Source of the DNA: Marinobacter sp. BGYM27
GTDB lineage: Bacteria; Pseudomonadota; Gammaproteobacteria; Pseudomonadales; Oleiphilaceae
DNA length: 64,000 nucleotides
Direction of reading: 5' to 3'
Assembly (NCBI GenBank): GCA_025153445.1
Contig: JANZNS010000005.1
Location: 310,001 to 374,000, forward strand
Each line of letters starts with the position of its first letter. The first letter of the stretch is position 1. This document shows, piece after piece, positions 26,796 through 35,888 of the stretch. The notes beneath the pieces are model-generated. The model did no database searches. It was not told where the DNA came from and saw only the letters and a list, made by a program, of their open reading frames with translations. Both the position numbers and the translations under genes were made by a program.

Positions 26796-29288
26796 TTGTC
26801 CTCCGAAGTCTGTTTCCATTGCGGCGAACCCGTTTTGAGTAGCGCCCGGATTGAGCTTGACGTCGACGGCTCGATTCGGGCGTTTTGCTGTCACGGCTGC
26901 CGGGCCGTGTGCGAACTGATTGTGTCGGAGAATCTGACAGGGTTTTACCATCACCGCACCAATACTGCGGTCACACCAACCCCGCTCGCGGAACAAGAGA
27001 AAGAACAACTCCGGCTTTACGACCACCCGCTTGTCCAGGACACCTTTGTTTCAGACGTGCCAGGCAAAGTCGGTCAAAGCAAATCGGAGCCCATTAGCCG
27101 CGAAGCCCTCCTTCTGATTGATGGCATCACCTGCGCCGCCTGCATCTGGCTACTGGAGCATCACCTCGCCGAACAGGCGGGGGTCGTCCAGTTCAGCGTC
27201 AACCATTCTACTCGGCGGGCGCGATTGGTATGGACCAAAGACGATACCCGTCTCAGCGACCTTCTGATTGCTATCCATCAGCTGGGTTACCGTGCCCGTC
27301 CGTTTGAGCCCGATCAGGCCGAGGCGGCACTCCAAAGGGAGAAACGCAGCGCACTGATTCGACTGTGTATCGCCGGCATGGGCACGATGCAAAGCATGAT
27401 GCTGGCGATGCCGTTGTATTTCGGCATTATCAGCGGGCTTTCTGAACAATTTCTCGAATTCTTCCGCTGGGTCAGCTTACTGGTGGCCACGCCGGTCGTG
27501 TTCTACAGCGCCCGACCGTTTTTCACCAACAGCCTGCGGGATATTCGTAGCCGGCACCTGACCATGGATGTGCCGGTTGCGCTGGCCATCGGGCTCGCCT
27601 ACTGCGCCAGCGCATGGATTACTGTCGTGGGTGGCGAAGAAGTCTATTTTGAATCCGTCTGCATGTTCACTTTCTTCCTGTCACTGGGACGGTATATCGA
27701 GATGCAGGCTCGTTACCGGGCAGGCCTGACCGGCGCATCAGTCGGATCGGTGATGCCCGCGATAGCGACTCGCCGCCAGAACAACACGCTGGAGATCGTC
27801 CCGGTACATCAGCTCCAGCCCGGCGACACCGTTGAGGTAAAGCCTGGTGAAGTTGTTCCGGTTGATGGCATCATTTCCGCGGGTAGATCCACGCTTAACG
27901 AAGCGGCGTTAACTGGCGAATACATGCCCGAACAACGCGGCCCGGGTGATGTCGCGCACGCCGGCGCCATTAATGGCGAAAGCCCACTGACACTGACCGT
28001 TGAACGCGCCGGCGCAAACACCCGGCTGTCCAGCATTCTTCGTATTCTCGACCGCGTGCAATCTGAAAAGCCACCGGTTGCCCGAACCGCAGACAAGGTT
28101 GCTGGCGTCTTCGTCAGTCGTATTCTGTTGATCGCACCATGCGTCTGGCTTGGCTGGTGGCTGGCAGGTTCTGACCGAGCGTTCGATATTGCTTTGTCGG
28201 TATTGGTCGTGACGTGCCCCTGCGCATTGTCGCTGGCAACGCCTACCGCGATTACCAGTGCCACCATGAAGCTTCGCAATATGGGGTTCTTGCCCACTCG
28301 CGGCCATACGCTGGAATCCCTTAACAAGATTGATACGGTGGTTTTCGACAAAACGGGTACGGTCACAGAAGGTGCGCTGACTCTCCAGCAGACCAAGACC
28401 TATACGGAGATGTCCGAGGCAGACTGTCTGGCGCTGGCAGGCGGTCTTGAGCAATACTCGGAGCACCCCATCAGCCGGGTGTTCCGGCGCTTCGCACGCT
28501 CGGACACCCCGATAAGCGATGTGCACAATCACCTTGCCGGCGGTCTGACCGGGCACCACAACAACGCGCCCATTATAATTGGTCATGCCGGTTTTATCCG
28601 TGAGCACAGCACTGCTCAGGAGCTGGACGAATCCGGCGACGGCCTGACAGTGTTTCTGGCCACTGACACTGCGGTTTTGGCCAGGTTTGTACTGGACGAT
28701 CAGCCCCGGGCCGATGCCCGGATTGCGATTGCGCAACTGCATGCTCTCGGGCTTAACACAGCCCTCTTAAGTGGCGATCGCTCGGCGCATGTCCAACGCA
28801 TCGCCAATGAGCTGGGAATTGCCGAGGTCCGCGGACAGGCATCACCGGAGGACAAGCTCGCTTACCTCAGAACACTGCAAGAAAGCGGCTGCCACGTTAT
28901 GATGGTGGGGGACGGTTTGAACGATCTCCCGGTCATGGCGGGTGCCGACGTGTCCGTGGCTCTGGGAAGCGCCGCGGACCTGACACAGTTGCGAGCCGAT
29001 GCGGTTTTGCTGAATGGTCAATTAACCCGACTGGTCAGCGCACTTGAAACAGGCAAACAAACCCGGCGGATTATCCGTCAGAACATGACCTGGGCGATTG
29101 CCTACAATATTTGCGCCCTGCCTCTCGCGGCTGCCGGTATGATTTTGCCCTGGGTCGCCGCGATTGGCATGTCAGCCAGCTCACTGGTGGTTGTCGCCAA
29201 TGCGCTGCGGCTGGGCAAACGCAAAGCCAGCGACAAGACTCGAGAGACGGAGCTGGCGATGCCATCGCGGGCTGACACGCTGAATTAA
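26796..29288 (+). CDS. ccoI: Copper-translocating P1B-type ATPase CcoI (CtpA/CopA2 type)
   Basis: An 830-residue heavy-metal ATPase that exports Cu(I) slowly to the periplasm for assembly of CcoN. N-terminal Cys cluster CFHCGEPV with CCHGCRAVC is characteristic of the CcoI/FixI group; an HMA domain follows with C113-A-A-C116. Eight membrane helices surround the CPC metal site (VTCPCALSLATP, C474-P-C476). The phosphorylation motif DKTGTVTEG (D518), TGEY and GDGLNDLPVMAGADVSVALG complete the P-type set. The start is TTG at 26796 with AGGGGT upstream, overlapping no other gene; a rare start codon may lower output. Confidence 0.96.
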   Translation: MSSEVCFHCGEPVLSSARIELDVDGSIRAFCCHGCRAVCELIVSENLTGFYHHRTNTAVTPTPLAEQEKEQLRLYDHPLVQDTFVSDVPGKVGQSKSEPISREALLLIDGITCAACIWLLEHHLAEQAGVVQFSVNHSTRRARLVWTKDDTRLSDLLIAIHQLGYRARPFEPDQAEAALQREKRSALIRLCIAGMGTMQSMMLAMPLYFGIISGLSEQFLEFFRWVSLLVATPVVFYSARPFFTNSLRDIRSRHLTMDVPVALAIGLAYCASAWITVVGGEEVYFESVCMFTFFLSLGRYIEMQARYRAGLTGASVGSVMPAIATRRQNNTLEIVPVHQLQPGDTVEVKPGEVVPVDGIISAGRSTLNEAALTGEYMPEQRGPGDVAHAGAINGESPLTLTVERAGANTRLSSILRILDRVQSEKPPVARTADKVAGVFVSRILLIAPCVWLGWWLAGSDRAFDIALSVLVVTCPCALSLATPTAITSATMKLRNMGFLPTRGHTLESLNKIDTVVFDKTGTVTEGALTLQQTKTYTEMSEADCLALAGGLEQYSEHPISRVFRRFARSDTPISDVHNHLAGGLTGHHNNAPIIIGHAGFIREHSTAQELDESGDGLTVFLATDTAVLARFVLDDQPRADARIAIAQLHALGLNTALLSGDRSAHVQRIANELGIAEVRGQASPEDKLAYLRTLQESGCHVMMVGDGLNDLPVMAGADVSVALGSAADLTQLRADAVLLNGQLTRLVSALETGKQTRRIIRQNMTWAIAYNICALPLAAAGMILPWVAAIGMSASSLVVVANALRLGKRKASDKTRETELAMPSRADTLN

Positions 29289-29310
29289 CGCAGTTTTAGA
29301 GGTCCTGATT

Positions 29311-29562
29311 GTGGAAATTGTTTATCTGTTGGTTCCGGTCACCCTGATACTCGTCACCATTGGTGTCGTTGTATTTTCTTGGGCGGTGAAAAGCGGCCAA
29401 TATGACGACCTTGAAGGCCCTGCACACCGTATTCTCTACGATGACGACCGCGACATGATCCCCGAAGACGCCAAGACCGAAGCTCAGAAAAAAGCAGCTC
29501 GCCCTTCAAAGACCGCTCCTGAACAGTCCGGACAGGATAAAACGAACGACAATGGGCAGTGA
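29311..29562 (+). CDS. ccoS: cbb3 oxidase maturation protein CcoS
   Basis: An 83-residue protein with one N-terminal membrane helix (VYLLVPVTLILVTIGVVVFSWAV, residues about 3-25) followed by the family signature KSGQYDDLEGPAHRILYDDD. The tail is charged and rich in Lys, Ala and Gln. CcoS is needed for incorporation of haem b and CuB into CcoN. The start is GTG with AGAGGT upstream. Its final 11 bases overlap the next gene. Confidence 0.95.
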   Translation: MEIVYLLVPVTLILVTIGVVVFSWAVKSGQYDDLEGPAHRILYDDDRDMIPEDAKTEAQKKAARPSKTAPEQSGQDKTNDNGQ

Positions 29563-30244
29563 GCTCTACCTGAGTTATTCCGGTGCTTTCATGATTGGTT
29601 TATTGGGGAGCACCCATTGCCTGGGAATGTGTGGCGGCATCAGCGCCTCACTTTCCATGGCCATTCCAGTGGGTCAAAACTTCCGGGCGCGCCAGTCGCT
29701 TATGCTGCTGGGGTTTAATGCAGGTCGAATCGGCAGCTATATGCTGATCGCCGCACTGATTGCTTTGGTCAGCACCCAGGCAGTGGATACCTGGGCCCAG
29801 CTTGGCACTGCATTGCGATCAGTCGCTGGCCTGCTGCTGATTCTGATGGGATTGGCGATGGGTCAATGGTGGCAGGGCATCCGTTATATCGAGCGAGTTG
29901 GTGGCCCGTTATGGCGACGACTGGCACCCCTGACGCAACGCCTTATGCCTGTGCAACGTCCGTATCAGGCGCTATTGCTTGGAATGCTTTGGGGATGGCT
30001 TCCCTGCGGTCTGATTTACAGCACACTCGGCTGGGCGGCGCTTCAGCCCACGGTCCCTGCGGCTACAATGACCATGCTTTTCTTTGGGCTGGGAACATTA
30101 CCGTCAATGCTGGCTACGGGCTTCGCGGCGACATCGCTCCAACGCCTCAAGTCCAACCGCTACTTCCGGCAAATAACTGGCGCCTTGCTCATTGCCTTCG
30201 GGCTGTGGACACTACCGTTCCTTCATATCCCACAACTAACCTGA
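29552..30244 (+). CDS. TauE/SafE-like membrane protein next to ccoS
   Basis: A 230-residue membrane protein of the DsbD-transmembrane-like family (often listed as sulfite exporter TauE/SafE or urease accessory UreH-like). About six helices are visible; the N-terminal block GLLGSTHCLGMCGGISASL holds His and Cys residues, and the second repeat has LWGWLPCGLIYSTLGWAAL. Such proteins commonly follow ccoS in proteobacteria, and a role in copper or thiol handling for oxidase assembly is suspected but not shown. It overlaps ccoS by 11 bases, so it belongs to the same operon. No sulfite gene is near, so the sulfite exporter name should not be taken literally. Confidence 0.85.
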   Translation: MGSELYLSYSGAFMIGLLGSTHCLGMCGGISASLSMAIPVGQNFRARQSLMLLGFNAGRIGSYMLIAALIALVSTQAVDTWAQLGTALRSVAGLLLILMGLAMGQWWQGIRYIERVGGPLWRRLAPLTQRLMPVQRPYQALLLGMLWGWLPCGLIYSTLGWAALQPTVPAATMTMLFFGLGTLPSMLATGFAATSLQRLKSNRYFRQITGALLIAFGLWTLPFLHIPQLT

Positions 30245-30447
30245 CGCGACCATGAAACACGTGCGGATCGCGAGGGATCCCCATTTTGCCATGTTTAACT
30301 GTTTATTTATTGACCACACCTGCGTTGCCAGCTATATTCATCATGAACTTAGCTTTAAATGCTAGAGTGTATCTGCAGAATAAAACTTAACTTGTTGTTT
30401 CTGCTAAAGACCCGGTCGTAAGAGTATTGCTAGCGAGGACGTTGGTC

Positions 30448-30945
30448 ATGTCCCAGGCACACGCACTTCTGAACCATATCATCCGCCCAGTCTCCCTGGC
30501 GCTAGGCGAACCCCATCTGATTCACGAAGAAATTCTACTGAGCGCGGCAACGCTTCGGGGTTTTGATCCGTTTGCGGAAGACCGGGATGAAGGACTGGGT
30601 GTATTTGGCATCTCCCCTACCCTTCACCGACAGGTGTGGGATGAATACCTGGCATTTGAACCCGACAAGGCAAGCCAGGTGCGCGGCTTCGCCAGTCAGC
30701 GGCAGTTTCTGGTGAACCCTGATGCCGAACTGATCACCAACACCCAGTATGCGGCAGCTGTAGGTATCAGCGCACTGCAGTGGGTTCGACCATCCTGGCC
30801 AATGGCGGATGATGCACCGGCTCTTTCTCAGCTCTGGGCAGACCTCACCCACATACAGGAGCGCCGCTGCATCGCCCGTTTCCAGAAAACGCTGGAAAAA
30901 CTGTGTTTACAGGGGACTCCAGACAACTTATTTCATCCTGCCTGA
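30448..30945 (+). CDS. Hypothetical protein resembling a degenerate transglycosylase domain
   Basis: A 165-residue protein, start ATG 30448 chosen because GAGGA lies 8 bases upstream; the longer frame to 30427 adds MLARTLV. I do not recognise a named family. Residues about 35-115 recall a lysozyme-like (SLT) fold: HEEILLSAATLRGFDPFAED, then GLGVFGISPTLHRQVWDEYL, then VNPDAELITNTQYAAAVG, which follow the order ESGFNP, GLMQ.P.T and DP..NI..G..YL of SLT enzymes. The catalytic Glu before G-F is replaced (LRGF), and there is no signal peptide, so enzyme activity is doubtful. This comparison is by eye. The gene is convergent with ttcA. Confidence 0.6.
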   Translation: MSQAHALLNHIIRPVSLALGEPHLIHEEILLSAATLRGFDPFAEDRDEGLGVFGISPTLHRQVWDEYLAFEPDKASQVRGFASQRQFLVNPDAELITNTQYAAAVGISALQWVRPSWPMADDAPALSQLWADLTHIQERRCIARFQKTLEKLCLQGTPDNLFHPA

Positions 30946-30960
30946 AAACGGGAACCCTGG

Positions 30961-31869
30961 TCAGATATTCAGTACATCCAATCGGTCATAGCTTGGCGTC
31001 GGCTCAGGCGCCGAGGCTGTTGCGGCGCTGCCAGTGTTGCCAGCCGCACCCTCTACCCTCAGGTTTTCAAAGTCATACAGCTTCGGGTCAGCAAGATGCG
31101 AAGGTTCGACATTGCAAATTGCCCGGAACATGGACTCGATGCGTCCCGGGTGCTGTCTGTCCCACGTCTGTAACATATCCTTGACCACCTGGCGCTGCAG
31201 ATTCTCCTGCGAGCCACACAAGTTGCACGGAATGATAGGAAATGAACGCAGCTCGGCGTAGCGCTCAATATCTTTTTCCCGAGCGTACGCCAAAGGACGA
31301 ATGACGACATTGCGACCGTCATCACTTTTGAGCTTGGGCGGCATGGTTTTCAGCTTGCCGCCGTAAAACATATTAAGGAACAGCGTTTCAAGCATGTCAT
31401 CCCGGTGATGGCCCAGCGCAATTTTTGTGACGCCGTGCTCATCTGCGAAATTATACAGGATGCCCCGCCGCAGCCGTGAACAAAGGCCGCACGTGGTTTT
31501 ACCCTCCGGCACCTTCTCTTTCACGATGCTGTAGGTATCTTTCTCGATAATATGGTATTCGATGCCCAGCGCTGCCAGGTATGCCGGCAGAATATGCTCA
31601 GGAAACCCAGGCTGCTTTTGATCGAGATTCACCGCAATCAGCTCGAAATCGACCGGCGCGCTCCGCTGCAGGTTCAACAGTATGTCCAGCATGGCGTAGG
31701 AGTCTTTGCCGCCACTGAGGCAGCACATTACCTTATCGCCTGCTTCGATAAGTCCGAAATCAGATATCGCCTGACCGACATCGCGCCGCAGTCGTTTTTG
31801 CAGCTTGTTCAGTTCAAGTGTTGATTCGCGGTCACCGGTTTGATGCTCAGCCATAACTCTGCCAGACAT
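30961..31869 (-). CDS. ttcA: tRNA 2-thiocytidine biosynthesis protein TtcA
   Basis: A 302-residue ATP-binding enzyme that thiolates C32 of certain tRNAs, using ATP and a [4Fe-4S] cluster. Motifs: the P-loop [25 protein letters not shown] with the CxxC pair, [14 protein letters not shown], and [13 protein letters not shown] with the second Cys pair. Met6 (31854) is an alternative start and may be the true one, because the first five residues are not conserved. E. coli TtcA is 311 residues. In enterobacteria ttcA lies near fnr; here it ends the oxidase region. TusA, another tRNA thiolation gene, is 14 kb away. Confidence 0.95.
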   Translation of the reverse strand: MSGRVMAEHQTGDRESTLELNKLQKRLRRDVGQAISDFGLIEAGDKVMCCLSGGKDSYAMLDILLNLQRSAPVDFELIAVNLDQKQPGFPEHILPAYLAALGIEYHIIEKDTYSIVKEKVPEGKTTCGLCSRLRRGILYNFADEHGVTKIALGHHRDDMLETLFLNMFYGGKLKTMPPKLKSDDGRNVVIRPLAYAREKDIERYAELRSFPIIPCNLCGSQENLQRQVVKDMLQTWDRQHPGRIESMFRAICNVEPSHLADPKLYDFENLRVEGAAGNTGSAATASAPEPTPSYDRLDVLNI

Positions 31870-32030
31870 TGAAAAAATTGGGGTGCGGAGTATAACGGAT
31901 ACACCCCGGCTGCGTCAGTGTCGGAATCCCCTGTTCCGGATTTCACGTATAGCCCGAAAACGGCCAATCAACGAGCCTATGAACAACTGATTAATCTTTT
32001 GAAATCAATCCCACGGACAGGGAATACGAC

Positions 32031-32654
32031 ATGGAAGCGTTGAAACTCGGTAAACGTGAGCAAAACCGAATCAATAATCGGCATGCGATATTACAGGCTG
32101 CCAAAGCCTGCTTTCGCGAGCTCGGATACGAACGAACCACCATTCGCGATATTATCCGCCGCACTGATCTCGCAGCCGGCACCTTTTACAATTACTTCTC
32201 TGATAAACGTGACATCTTCTCCGCCCTGCTGCACGACTTTCTCGCCACGCTGAATCGCAATATTGAAACACTTCGCCAGTCCGCACGCACCGAAACCGAC
32301 TTTATTCGCTCGACCTACCTGGCATTGTTTCAAGCGACTGCGGAAGATCCTCTCATTTACGAGTTGGCCCACAAGAATGATCAGGCCATCAGGGAATTAT
32401 TTGGATCCGACATTTTGGGGCTTGCCATGGCCTCCCTCGATGACGATATTCGCAATGCTGCCAAACGCGGGCTATTCCAACACGTCAACCATGAATACCT
32501 TAGCGCAGCCTTTTTCGGCATTGCCTACGAAATGAGCCTCCAGGTGGCGCGCCGGGTTCATCACGCTCCCGAAACCCGGGACTCCGAGGCTGAGCAGGCA
32601 GCCGATTTCGTCACTTCGCTTTTTCTGCGCGGTATTTCGCGGTTTGATGCATAA
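32031..32654 (+). CDS. TetR/AcrR-family transcriptional regulator
   Basis: A 207-residue TetR-family repressor. The N-terminal helix-turn-helix (residues about 10-60) reads NRHAILQAAKACFRELGYERTTIRDIIRRTDLAAGTFYNYFSDK, the standard form in which the final TFYNYF helix contacts DNA. The C-terminal ligand-binding domain is helical and includes a long helix with HVNHEYLSAAFFGIAYEMSLQVARR. AGGGA lies 8 bases before the ATG. It is divergent from ttcA and followed by an unrelated DnaJ-related gene, so the target operon is not evident. The ligand is unknown. Confidence 0.85.
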   Translation: MEALKLGKREQNRINNRHAILQAAKACFRELGYERTTIRDIIRRTDLAAGTFYNYFSDKRDIFSALLHDFLATLNRNIETLRQSARTETDFIRSTYLALFQATAEDPLIYELAHKNDQAIRELFGSDILGLAMASLDDDIRNAAKRGLFQHVNHEYLSAAFFGIAYEMSLQVARRVHHAPETRDSEAEQAADFVTSLFLRGISRFDA

Positions 32655-32724
32655 GGGCGCGACAAAAGCGTCGCCCGGAAAGTTTCCCCTTTCCCTGAGC
32701 TGATGGCTGGCTTAGGCTTGAGTG

Positions 32725-33402
32725 ATGAACCACCGTCAACAAGACTATCCAGCCCGACATGAATCGCACAATGAGCTGAAGCCAGAGGAGGCGCTGGAAC
32801 GGCAGATTGTGCTGCTTTCGGAGGCCATTGAAGCCACTCTGAGGGAGTTCCCCGAGGGGCTTTCCGAGCTGCAGCTTATCCGCACGCTCCAATCACCGCC
32901 CTGGGCTTTGCTCGAAAGCGTGGACTTTTCCGATCCGGCCTCACTGTATCCTGTTCACTTTCTGGTATTTCATTGCCTGTATCGACTCAGGGATGAGCTG
33001 TCTGTTCAGGGCGAACAACTCACCATCTCGCCTCTGCGCATCACTCTTGGCCCCGCCAGTACGGTAGCGGGCAGCGGCGTTCCCGATGCTCCCGATGCAC
33101 TGCGGCTTTTTTACCTTGATCTGTCCCAGTATGATTTGTCCGGACTGACTGTTCGCCGGATGGTCGACGATTTCTGGAAAGGGGTTCGCCGTCCGTTCAT
33201 CGGAGAAAGCGATATTGCTGAAGCTGCCAGAGCACTCGGCTTTGATACCGTGCCAGATGATTTTTCAGTAGTTAAGAAAGCGTATCGCAAGCAGGCCATG
33301 CGGGCGCACCCGGACCGGGGCGGCAGCAATCAGGACGTTCAGGTTCTCAATCAGGCATTCGCATGTTTGCGTCAGCATTTCCGTTCAGCTGTACAGGAGT
33401 GA
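32725..33402 (+). CDS. DnaJ-related protein with C-terminal J domain
   Basis: A protein of about 225 residues belonging to the DNA-J related family of gammaproteobacteria. The N-terminal 150 residues form the family domain (LELIRTLQSPP-like helix, PASLYPVHFLVFHCLYRLRDEL). The C-terminal 65 residues are a J domain, with AARALGFDTVPDDFSVVKKAY, HPDRGGSN carrying the HPD tripeptide that stimulates DnaK, and VLNQAFACLRQHF. The ATG at 32725 follows an in-frame GTG (32722). Its stop overlaps GTG 33399, one possible start of the polysaccharide deacetylase. The client is unknown. Confidence 0.85.
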   Translation: MNHRQQDYPARHESHNELKPEEALERQIVLLSEAIEATLREFPEGLSELQLIRTLQSPPWALLESVDFSDPASLYPVHFLVFHCLYRLRDELSVQGEQLTISPLRITLGPASTVAGSGVPDAPDALRLFYLDLSQYDLSGLTVRRMVDDFWKGVRRPFIGESDIAEAARALGFDTVPDDFSVVKKAYRKQAMRAHPDRGGSNQDVQVLNQAFACLRQHFRSAVQE

Positions 33403-33410
33403 TTGAACTA

Positions 33411-34460
33411 GTGATTTCGAAACAACGTCGTTTTAATAGCGTCGCGGCTGCGGCCGTCCTGCTGCTGGCCAGTGGCGCAGTATCTGCTGATCTGGCAGTT
33501 CTGCAATACCATCATGTCAGCAATGAAACACCGGCCTCAACCAGCACCACCCCGTCGCTTTTTCGCAACCAGATCGACATGGTTCAGTCTCTCGATATCG
33601 ACGTAAAACCGCTTGAATCCGCCACTAAAGAAGCACTTGACGGAGATTTGAACGAGAGCCAGCAAGTGGCGATCACGTTTGACGATGCCTACAGCTCGGT
33701 CTACACATTTGCTGCTCCGCTGCTGCTTGAGAAAGGGTTGCCGTTCACTATTTTCGTAAACAGCCAGGCGATCGATGATCAAGACCGAGGCTCAATGACC
33801 TGGGAACAACTTGAAGAGTTGGCAAGCCACCCGGAAGTGACGATCGGCAATCACAGCCTGGATCATGGGCATCTGGCCCGCAAACCCAATGAGGCTGAAG
33901 CGCAATGGCACGAGCGGGTATCGCACAGTCTTGACGCATCTGCCGCGCGTATTGAAGAGAAGCTGGGCGTAACGCCCACGTTATTTGCCTACCCTTATGG
34001 CGAATATGACAGCGAACTTGAAAAGCTCATCGAAGATCGCCAATGGCTGGCGTATGGTCAGCAATCCGGCCCCATAGGGGCTCAATCCGCCAAAACCCGG
34101 CTGCCCCGTTTTCCCATGGCGACCAGTTTCGGTCAGTTGTCATCACTTAAAGACAAGCTCATGAGCAAGGCATTGCCGGTAGATGCAGCCTCGCTGCCGG
34201 ATGGCATCTTTAAGGACAACCCACCGGAGCTCCGATTCAGTCTGCCTGCCAACATGCCCACCAAAGCACTATCCTGCTACGGTTCTGGCGTGGGGCAGCT
34301 GGTGGTAAAAAGCGATGAAGCTGAAGGCGCCGTCATGGTGACGGCGGACCGGGCGTTCGATAGCCGGCGATTCCGATATAACTGCACGTATCCGGCTAGT
34401 GAGGGGCGTTTTTACTGGCAGTCAGTGCAGTGGATTGATCTTTCAAAGCCGGAGGACTGA
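33411..34460 (+). CDS. Secreted polysaccharide deacetylase (NodB domain)
   Basis: The protein of about 349 residues starts with a signal peptide ending near ASGAVSA and continues DLAVLQYHHVSN. I choose GTG 33411 since it gives a clean signal peptide and AGGAG is 11 bases away; GTG 33399 overlapping the dnaJ-related stop is the other option. The NodB homology domain holds the metal-binding set: VAITFDDAYSS (DD), GNHSLDHGHL (HxxxH), and LFAYPYGEYD. It probably removes N-acetyl groups from a cell-surface or extracellular polysaccharide, as PgaB N-domain and IcaB do, but no biosynthetic partner is near. Residues from about 235 onward have no evident domain. Confidence 0.85.
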   Translation: MISKQRRFNSVAAAAVLLLASGAVSADLAVLQYHHVSNETPASTSTTPSLFRNQIDMVQSLDIDVKPLESATKEALDGDLNESQQVAITFDDAYSSVYTFAAPLLLEKGLPFTIFVNSQAIDDQDRGSMTWEQLEELASHPEVTIGNHSLDHGHLARKPNEAEAQWHERVSHSLDASAARIEEKLGVTPTLFAYPYGEYDSELEKLIEDRQWLAYGQQSGPIGAQSAKTRLPRFPMATSFGQLSSLKDKLMSKALPVDAASLPDGIFKDNPPELRFSLPANMPTKALSCYGSGVGQLVVKSDEAEGAVMVTADRAFDSRRFRYNCTYPASEGRFYWQSVQWIDLSKPED

Positions 34461-34497
34461 ACACACCAACCCACGCCACTCCAGACGCATCAAGCAC

Positions 34498-34530
34498 CCT
34501 GCCTGGCATTCAAATGTGCCAGGCAGGTTT
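34498..34530 (+). terminator. Terminator between deacetylase and the export operon
   Basis: CCTGCCTGGCA (34498-34508) and TGCCAGGCAGG (34517-34527) form a perfect 11-base stem with an 8-base loop, followed by TTTC. It ends the plus-strand deacetylase transcript and may also act on the convergent minus-strand operon, whose last stop lies at 34531. Confidence 0.75.
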
Positions 34531-35838
34531 CTAGTGAAGTTGCGACACGCCCAATAATCCGGTCGGTTTGTGGGGAATAACCAGTGGGCCCGTATCTGTT
34601 TCGACTACAGTCTGATCACGCTGGTCCGCACCACGGCTCATTACCAGTAGCCAGCGATCGCCCTCTGCAGGAAAAACCGGCACTCTCGCCTCAATATAAC
34701 CGTGGCTATGCCAGGATTCCGGCTCGTAATCAAAAGCAACTTCGGTCACCAACCGCCTTGTAGCCATTCCTTTATCTAAAAACACCAAAGTGGGCACAAA
34801 GACACCAGACTGGACATAGGAGCGAATACGCACAACGAATGCCGGTGCCTCGGAAGAAGCGGGCAATTTCATGAGGCGGTAGGCACTCTCACCAGTAGAG
34901 AACAGATATTCAGGCGCCATATCATCAAGGTCTACCTGAAACTCCCTGGAATCGTCCCATTCGACAAGATCCTTTACCGGCAAACCGACACAACAGTTCG
35001 CCATCCACTCATCCATCAACGAGCCGCTCTGGTCGAGTTCCAGAACCGCTATCGCTTCAGCGCTCATCTTGTTATCGACCTTACCGCGCGAACCATCGAG
35101 CACCATCGCCTCGCTCAGTTCAGGTGGTTCAGCAGCTGATTTCTTTTTCTCGAATCCGGGCTCAGGCCGATAGTAATCGACCCTGACATTGCCTTGCGCA
35201 TCGCGCCAGGTGTAATACGGCAGTGCGTCTCCTTCTCTGAGAAACCCCTTTTTGGCCAACTCATCACCATCGGGATAATTCTTGAGGTTGTAATCAGGGT
35301 TGGTTGGACGCTGCACGCCGCTCGGCTCGGCATCAGCTCCGGAAGTGGCCGGCGTAGCGGCCTGATTCGCGGGCGCTTCAGGTGCAGCGGCAGCAGGTTG
35401 GGCTTGTTGCGGGAGTGGCGCGTCCGATATGGGTGCCTGTTCACCGGCTTCGGGCACAGGCTCTGTCACCAACTGGTCACCGGCCGACTTCGGGAATTCT
35501 GCAGCTGCAGGCCCATTTTTTGCGGTCGAAGCCTCGTCATCCGAAGCGGCTGGCTCATTGGCACCAGCAGGTTCGGAGGCCGTTTCCTTCTGCTTACTGG
35601 CTGATGATCGAGGTTGGTCGACGTCGGTTGCTGAACTGGCTGATTTCTCTTCGCGGACGGCTTCGGCCCGCTCTTCCACCGGATTGTCTTCTTCCTGAAT
35701 TAGCGTGTGCTGGACGTGACCGTTTTCATCCACCCAAGTAAAGTACCGGTCAGCGCTTTGAAGCGGTCCGGCCGTGGCTATCAACGCTGCCACCAGCATA
35801 ATCCCGGCCGGGCCGATCGTGAGTCTGGAATTAGCCAT
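34531..35838 (-). CDS. Secreted protein with two DUF4124-like segments and a MalM-like C-terminal domain
   Basis: A 435-residue exported protein. Signal peptide ends near GPLQSA. A DUF4124-like motif (YFTWVDENGHVQHTLIQ) stands at residue about 32. Residues 65-175 are low complexity, rich in Ala, Pro, Glu and Ser. A second DUF4124-like motif, YYTWRDAQGNVRVDYYRP, lies at about 205. The C-terminal 180 residues resemble the MalM periplasmic family (QSGVFVPTLVFLDKGM, a WLLVMSRGADQRDQTV block), here unrelated in position to the maltose genes. The start has GGAGG. It is the last gene of a minus-strand operon with two outer-membrane barrels and a C39 peptidase. Function unknown; a periplasmic or surface partner of the secretion module is my inference. 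Confidence 0.75.
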   Translation of the reverse strand: MANSRLTIGPAGIMLVAALIATAGPLQSADRYFTWVDENGHVQHTLIQEEDNPVEERAEAVREEKSASSATDVDQPRSSASKQKETASEPAGANEPAASDDEASTAKNGPAAAEFPKSAGDQLVTEPVPEAGEQAPISDAPLPQQAQPAAAAPEAPANQAATPATSGADAEPSGVQRPTNPDYNLKNYPDGDELAKKGFLREGDALPYYTWRDAQGNVRVDYYRPEPGFEKKKSAAEPPELSEAMVLDGSRGKVDNKMSAEAIAVLELDQSGSLMDEWMANCCVGLPVKDLVEWDDSREFQVDLDDMAPEYLFSTGESAYRLMKLPASSEAPAFVVRIRSYVQSGVFVPTLVFLDKGMATRRLVTEVAFDYEPESWHSHGYIEARVPVFPAEGDRWLLVMSRGADQRDQTVVETDTGPLVIPHKPTGLLGVSQLH

Positions 35839-35888
35839 TCAGCCTCCGCTGGAACCCGGAGCCTGCTTGCGCCGGATTCGGGCGACTA

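Noticed and set aside
29552-30244. Sulfite exporter function for the gene after ccoS
   Set aside because: The name comes from a broad fold; its place after ccoS fits oxidase maturation better and no sulfur genes are near.
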